A stretch of DNA of 64,000 nt from Bacillota bacterium (lineage in GTDB: Bacteria; Bacillota; Clostridia; Tissierellales; Sedimentibacteraceae). A model generated the notes under the pieces. The model made no database searches. It saw only the letters and a program-made list of their open reading frames with translations, and was not told the origin of the DNA. The translations under genes and the position numbers were made by a program. Of this stretch, positions 60,399 through 64,000 are shown in pieces. The DNA is taken from NCBI GenBank assembly GCA_023386345.1, contig JAEWJT010000004.1, positions 434,001 through 498,000 on the forward strand, given 5' to 3'. Every line of letters begins with the position of its first letter. The first letter of the stretch is position 1.

Positions 60399-60419
60399 GA
60401 AAAATCGGAACGATTTTTC
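60399..60419. other. Hairpin in the M16 gene leader
   Basis: GAAAAATCG (60399-60407), GAA, CGATTTTTC (60411-60419): a 9-bp stem with 3-base loop. It lies about 20 bases upstream of the M16 start and may terminate minus-strand read-through. Confidence 0.6.
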
Positions 60420-60451
60420 TGTAGAGTAAAGAATATTTTTCCTTCACTCTC

Positions 60452-60568
60452 TTACCTATAAATATAAATCTTAAACCTTAATAAAAAAAGCATTATTATT
60501 AAAACAGCTAATAAAATTACTATAATTAAACGTTTAATAAATACAATATTATGTCTTAAAAAATTCAT
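60452..60568 (-). CDS. Putative 38-aa single-pass membrane peptide
   Basis: A short ORF with ATG at 60568 and stop at 60452. The protein begins MNFLRHNIVFIKRL and continues with a hydrophobic helix (IIVILLAVLIIMLFLL) and a basic tail (RFKIYIYR), a typical single-pass small membrane protein. A GGGGG tract is 6-7 bases before ATG but lies inside a stem of the surrounding hairpin cluster, so translation may be masked. It sits between pnp and the M16 gene. Only homologues in relatives would prove it real. Confidence 0.45.
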   Translation of the reverse strand: MNFLRHNIVFIKRLIIVILLAVLIIMLFLLRFKIYIYR

Positions 60569-60570
60569 AA

Positions 60571-60770
60571 AAAGCCCCCTTTTTAAGTATATCATAGTAT
60601 TGCTCTATCAAAGTCTTGTAAAGCAAGACTAGCAACCATATTATATAGTATTAATCAAAGGGCTTTTTTATGTATAGAGTGAAGCAGAGCTTCACTTTTT
60701 TTATATAATTTGATTTAATTAGTATATCAGTTTCTAATAAAATAATTCATACAATTAGAAACTAATTTTT
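60571..60770. other. Hairpin cluster between pnp and M16 peptidase
   Basis: This gene-free stretch holds four stems: AAAGCCC (60571-60577) with GGGCTTT (60660-60666); AGTCTTG (60612-60618) with CAAGACT (60624-60630); AGTGAAGC (60678-60685) with GCTTCACT (60689-60696) followed by seven T on the plus strand; and AGTTTCTAAT (60729-60738) with ATTAGAAACT (60754-60763), also followed by T on the plus strand. Two of the four look like plus-strand terminators although no plus-strand gene is upstream. Confidence 0.6.
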
Positions 60771-60778
60771 TTATAAAA

Positions 60779-62881
60779 TTACTCAGATTTTTCTGGTTGT
60801 TCAGCACTTGGTAAAGCATCCTTACGAGATAAATTAACTCTGCCTTGTTTGTCAATTTCCATTACTTTTACAAGGACTTCATCTCCTAGAGATAAAACAT
60901 CTTCTACCTTTTTAATGCGTTTATCAGATATCTTAGATATGTGAAGAAGACCGTCTTTTCCTTCTATAAGCTCAACAAAAGCACCAAATTCAGTTATTCT
61001 CACAACTTTACCTAAGTATATTTCTCCAACCTCTATTTCCTTAACAATTTTTTCAATCATTTTCTTAGCTTCATTAGCTTTGTCAGGATTTTCAGCTGCT
61101 ATAAATACTGTTCCATCATCTTCTATATCAATTTTTACTCCAGTATCTTCGATTATCTTATTAATAACCTTTCCGCCGCTGCCAATAACTTCACGGATTT
61201 TATCAGGCTTAATCTTCATAACAATAATCTTTGGAGCGTATTTAGACAATTCTTCTCTTGGCTTATCTAGACAGCTTAGCATCTTGCCAAGTATGTGCAT
61301 TCTTCCAATTCTTGCTCTTTCTAAAGCATGCTCAAGTATTTTTTTGTCTATACCATGGATTTTTATATCCATTTGTATAGCAGTTATTCCCTCAGCTGTT
61401 CCAGCAACCTTAAAGTCCATGTCTCCCAAGAAATCTTCCATACCTTGTATATCAGATAGAACTGCTACTTTATCATTTTCTTTTATTAGTCCCATTGCAA
61501 TACCTGCTACAGGTGCTTTTATTGGAACTCCTGCATCCATAAGTGATAATGTTGAGCCACAAACACTTGCCTGTGATGTTGAACCATTTGAGCTCAATAC
61601 TTCTGAAACCAATCTAATAGCATAAGGGAATGTTTCTTTATCTGGAATAACAGGCTCTAATGCTCTTTCAGCTAAAGCTCCATGACCAATTTCTCTTCTT
61701 CCAGGTCCTCTTGACGGCTTTGCCTCTCCAACACTATATCCTGGGAAATTGTAATGGTGCATATATCTCTTGCTTTCTTCTTCTGATAATCCATCAAGTA
61801 TTTGCTCTTCACTAATAGGTCCTAATGTTGCTACAGTAAGAACCTGTGTCTGACCTCTTGTAAATAATCCTGAGCCATGAGTTCTTGGCAATAAACCTAC
61901 TTCACAAGTTATAGGTCTTATCTCCTCTATAGCTCTATTATCAGGTCTAATTCCTCTTTCGATTATGTTTTCTCTTACCTTTTCTTTTACAAGTCTGTAT
62001 GTCGCATCATCTATATCCATCTTGTTATCAGGATATTTTTCTAAGAATACTTCCATAATTTCAGCTTTAAGATTGTCAATTTTTTCTTGTCTTGTAAGTT
62101 TATCTGGATCTATTATAGCTTCGTTGATTTTATCCTTTGAAAAAGCTATAATTTCTTCTTTTATAGTATCATCGCATTTAAATGCTACATAAGGAGCTTT
62201 TTCTTTTCCAGCTTCTCTTGCAACTTCTTCTATGAAATCACATATTTTTTTGATTTCTTCATGTGCAAATAGTATAGCTTCAAGCATTTTTTCTTCTGTA
62301 AGTTCTTGAGCTCCAGCTTCTACCATCATTATTGCGTCTTTTGTTCCTGCAACTGTTAAATTAAGCTTTGATTTTTCTCTTTGCTCACAGTTTGGATTTA
62401 TTATAAATTTATCATCTATAAGTCCTACTGAAACAGCTCCTGTCGGACCTTCAAATGGTAAATCTGATATTGAAAGTGCTATAGACGAGCCTATCATGCC
62501 TGCTATTTCAGGTGAATAATCAAGGTCCATTGAAAGAACTGTAACTGTAACTGTTACATCATTTCTATATCCTTTTGGGAAAAGCGGTCTTAAAGGTCTG
62601 TCTATTAAACGAGATGTAAGTATTGCCTTTTCTGTAGGTCTTCCCTCTCTTTTTATAAATCCACCAGGTATTTTACCTGCTGCATAAAGTTTTTCTTCAT
62701 AGTCTACGCTAAGTGGGAAAAAGTCAATGCCATCTCTTGGCTGGCTTGATCCTGCTACGTTTGCCATTATAACTGTATCTCCATATTGAACAAGACAAGA
62801 ACCTTTGGTCAATTCAGCGATTTTACCGACTGTTACTTTTAATTCTTTTCCGTCCAACATGTATTTGAATATTTTTTCCAT
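60779..62881 (-). CDS. pnp: Polynucleotide phosphorylase
   Basis: PNPase (700 aa) degrades RNA 3'-to-5' using phosphate. Order: first RNase PH domain, helical middle, second RNase PH domain (GLFTRGQTQVLTVATLGP, PGYSVGEAKPSRGPGRREIGHGALAERAL), KH domain (IREVIGSGGKVINKIIED, about residue 555) and S1 domain (GEIYLGKVVRITEFGAFVELIEGKDGLLHISKISDKRI). AGGAGG precedes ATG. It follows rpsO as in most Firmicutes. Confidence 0.97.
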   Translation of the reverse strand: MEKIFKYMLDGKELKVTVGKIAELTKGSCLVQYGDTVIMANVAGSSQPRDGIDFFPLSVDYEEKLYAAGKIPGGFIKREGRPTEKAILTSRLIDRPLRPLFPKGYRNDVTVTVTVLSMDLDYSPEIAGMIGSSIALSISDLPFEGPTGAVSVGLIDDKFIINPNCEQREKSKLNLTVAGTKDAIMMVEAGAQELTEEKMLEAILFAHEEIKKICDFIEEVAREAGKEKAPYVAFKCDDTIKEEIIAFSKDKINEAIIDPDKLTRQEKIDNLKAEIMEVFLEKYPDNKMDIDDATYRLVKEKVRENIIERGIRPDNRAIEEIRPITCEVGLLPRTHGSGLFTRGQTQVLTVATLGPISEEQILDGLSEEESKRYMHHYNFPGYSVGEAKPSRGPGRREIGHGALAERALEPVIPDKETFPYAIRLVSEVLSSNGSTSQASVCGSTLSLMDAGVPIKAPVAGIAMGLIKENDKVAVLSDIQGMEDFLGDMDFKVAGTAEGITAIQMDIKIHGIDKKILEHALERARIGRMHILGKMLSCLDKPREELSKYAPKIIVMKIKPDKIREVIGSGGKVINKIIEDTGVKIDIEDDGTVFIAAENPDKANEAKKMIEKIVKEIEVGEIYLGKVVRITEFGAFVELIEGKDGLLHISKISDKRIKKVEDVLSLGDEVLVKVMEIDKQGRVNLSRKDALPSAEQPEKSE

Positions 62882-62922
62882 CTATTCCTCCTATTTTTTA
62901 ATTGTTTTTATAGTATCTATAT

Positions 62923-63023
62923 GGATGATGGAAAACAGATTACACTGATTTTACACAGGACAGTTCAAATATTAACGTGTCCTGTGCAAAACCTGTGCAA
63001 TCTATGTTCTATTTTAATCATCC
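62923..63023. repeat. 101-bp imperfect inverted repeat between rpsO and pnp
   Basis: The outer ends are GGATGAT (62923-62929) and ATCATCC (63017-63023). The arms continue with AGATTACACTGATTTTACACAGGACA on the left and the related AGATTGCACAGG...ACAGGACA on the right, about 80% complementary. The whole can fold as one long hairpin in the rpsO-pnp mRNA. This spot is used by RNase III for pnp autoregulation in Enterobacteria, but the sequence also looks like a small dispersed palindromic element. Confidence 0.75.
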
Positions 63024-63049
63024 AAATAAATTATTGTTAATTTTTCTTG

Positions 63050-63083
63050 TAAAACAAATAAAGCGGGAATTTTTATCCCCGCT
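63050..63083 (-). terminator. Terminator of rpsO
   Basis: AGCGGGGA, short loop, TCCCGCT (63062-63083) followed on the minus strand by T-rich sequence. GC-rich stem in AT-rich surroundings. Confidence 0.8.
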
Positions 63084-63092
63084 CTTAAAGTC

Positions 63093-63371
63093 CTATTTTC
63101 TTAATCCGAGTCTCTCGAGTATGCTTCTGTATCTCTCAATATCATTATCCTTTAAGTAATTTAAGAACCCTCTTCTTTGACCAACCATCATCAAAAGACC
63201 TCTTCTTGAGTGGTGATCTTTTGTATTTGACTTTAGATGCTCGTTCAAATTGTTAATTCTGTGAGTAAGTATAGCTATTTGAACCTCAGGAGATCCTGTG
63301 TCGTTATCACTTAATCTGTACTCCTCTATTATTGCTTGTTTTTGTTCTTTTGTTATTGCTCCTCTTGACAT
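63093..63371 (-). CDS. rpsO: 30S ribosomal protein S15
   Basis: 92 aa in the usual form: MSRGAITKEQKQAIIEEYRLSDNDTGSPEVQIAILTHRINNLNEHLKSNTKDHHSRRGLL. The S15 signature region HSRRGLLMMVGQRRGFLNYLKDNDIERY is intact. The TTG three codons upstream is inside the RBS GGAGG itself, so ATG 63371 is the start. S15 binds 16S rRNA in the platform and, as in relatives, probably represses its own mRNA through the leader upstream. Confidence 0.97.
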   Translation of the reverse strand: MSRGAITKEQKQAIIEEYRLSDNDTGSPEVQIAILTHRINNLNEHLKSNTKDHHSRRGLLMMVGQRRGFLNYLKDNDIERYRSILERLGLRK

Positions 63372-63400
63372 TTTTGCCAACCTCCAAAATTTTTATTTCA

Positions 63401-63487
63401 CCTATAACCCATGCCATACGTTGAGCTTTCGCAAAACATAGATTATGGAACTGCATATATTTTAACACAATATTTTACATTTGTAAA
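63401..63487 (-). promoter_or_regulatory. rpsO promoter and probable S15 autoregulatory leader
   Basis: On the minus strand TTTACA (63482-63487), 17 bases, TAAAAT (63459-63464) form the promoter. The leader has an outer helix between CCATAATCTATG (63437-63448) and CATGGGTTATAGG (63401-63413), and an inner GAAA-capped hairpin (63420-63437, GTTTTGCGAAAGCTCAAC). This resembles the structured S15-binding leaders of Firmicutes, but I cannot confirm the exact class. Confidence 0.55.
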
Positions 63488-63537
63488 TATAATTTTTTAT
63501 TGAATTTTAAATTTTTTTATAAATTTAAATATATTAT

Positions 63538-64000
63538 TTAATCATCTAAAAAAACTATATCATGTTTATTAAAATCGCAATTAGATTTAAAGATTTTATT
63601 GTGATTTACAGTATTAATTTCCACAATACAATCTTTTTTACCGATAAGCACCTTATATTTACCGTCACATGGTGTTATTATCTCATTATTTTTATAAACT
63701 ATACAACTATTATTATCCAAATGCTCAACTTCATTTGCAAATATAGTATATTTTTGTGTCAAAAGACTATTTGCTTCTTTGATTTTACCTTCTTTAATAA
63801 AATCTCTAATTATAGTGCTGCTTATATCCAAATCATTTTTTGTCCTTATTCTAGGTAAAATACTTACATTATAATTATAAATTGAAGAAAACTTTTTTAA
63901 TGTGTTGACATTTCCTAAAGCATATTGCCCAAATCTAAAATTATACCCTACTACTATATGTTTCATGTCGTATTTATCAATCAAAATATCTTTTATAAAC
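63538..64000 (-). CDS. ribF: RibF-like FAD synthetase, 5' part beyond the window
   Basis: The frame is open to the window edge, so the N-terminus is missing. The visible part begins FIKDILIDKYDMKHIVVGYNFRFGQYALGNVNTLKKF, the second half of the FAD synthetase (adenylyltransferase) domain with the ISSTIIRDFIKEGKIKEANSLL helix. The usual riboflavin kinase domain (about 120 aa with G-x-x-x-G-x-P-T-A-N) should follow, but only about 75 residues remain, with no such motif (KYKVLIGKKDCIVEINTVNHN). So this looks like a shortened or kinase-less RibF. Position next to rpsO matches truB-ribF-rpsO order. Confidence 0.75.
   Translation of the reverse strand, partial: FIKDILIDKYDMKHIVVGYNFRFGQYALGNVNTLKKFSSIYNYNVSILPRIRTKNDLDISSTIIRDFIKEGKIKEANSLLTQKYTIFANEVEHLDNNSCIVYKNNEIITPCDGKYKVLIGKKDCIVEINTVNHNKIFKSNCDFNKHDIVFLDD

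Noticed and set aside
61080..61625. 181-codon plus-strand ORF opposite pnp
   Set aside because: Shadow of pnp on the other strand, with low-complexity Ser/Ile-rich translation and no RBS.

Overview
The window is a very AT-rich (about 30% G+C by eye) chromosomal segment of a low-GC, Gram-positive, spore-forming anaerobe of the class Clostridia. I would place it near the Peptostreptococcales/Tissierellales but cannot name a genus from sequence alone. The evidence is gene order (mutL-miaA-ynbB-lexA; ribF-rpsO-pnp-mlpA/M16-dut and ymxH-tepA-ftsK-rimO-pgsA-recA-rny), spore genes (ymxH, two CotF-like proteins), GGAGG ribosome binding sites, sigma-A promoters and U-tailed terminators. No rRNA, tRNA, CRISPR array, transposase or prophage was seen.

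Layout. 1-6 kb (+ strand): 3' end of mutL, miaA (which has no ordinary start codon), ynbB, an acetyltransferase, a PfkB sugar/nucleoside kinase behind a folded leader, and a PadR-DUF2812-lipoprotein unit with a clear operator. 6-10 kb: corA, lexA, a divergent yneA-like division inhibitor, a small protein and an Xer-type recombinase. 10-17 kb: purB, a small membrane protein, an S-layer-homology surface protein, a lipoprotein and an AraC regulator with extra DNA-binding and PAS parts. 17-25 kb (- strand core): rny, recA, pgsA, rimO, ftsK/spoIIIE. 25-31 kb: a complete opp-type peptide transporter lying between ftsK and tepA. 31-34 kb: YhfC-family membrane protein, DUF3887 lipoprotein, tepA, ymxH.

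34-58.5 kb looks like accessory material set into the conserved rpsO-to-rny cluster: spore coat genes, a minus-strand operon of nucleotide-pool cleaning enzymes (Nudix, Ham1) with acetyltransferases, a plus-strand run with an ANT(6)-like aminoglycoside nucleotidyltransferase, a methyltransferase and a beta-propeller, then a HAD phosphatase, YczE-type protein, Crp/Fnr regulator, DUF89, YibE/F, serine hydrolase, an ABC-ATPase behind an attenuator-like leader with an 18-residue peptide, KtrAB potassium uptake, Nudix proteins, a CCG iron-sulfur protein, and a second PadR unit. 58.5-64 kb returns to the core: dut, M16 peptidase, pnp, rpsO, ribF (cut by the window edge).

The best threads are regulatory. 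LexA-type boxes (GAAC-N4-GTTC and close variants sharing AACAAATGTT) sit in the promoters of lexA, yneA and recA, and a fourth lies in the spacer of a TTGCAA-N17-TATAAT promoter ahead of the DUF1905-Nudix-GNAT-Ham1 operon. This suggests nucleotide sanitation under SOS control. The ABC-ATPase leader (dedicated promoter, 18-aa ORF with a strong RBS, two near-identical intrinsic terminators and three more hairpins) looks like ribosome-mediated attenuation of a little-studied ATPase family. All functional statements are from reading the sequence; no database search was run.
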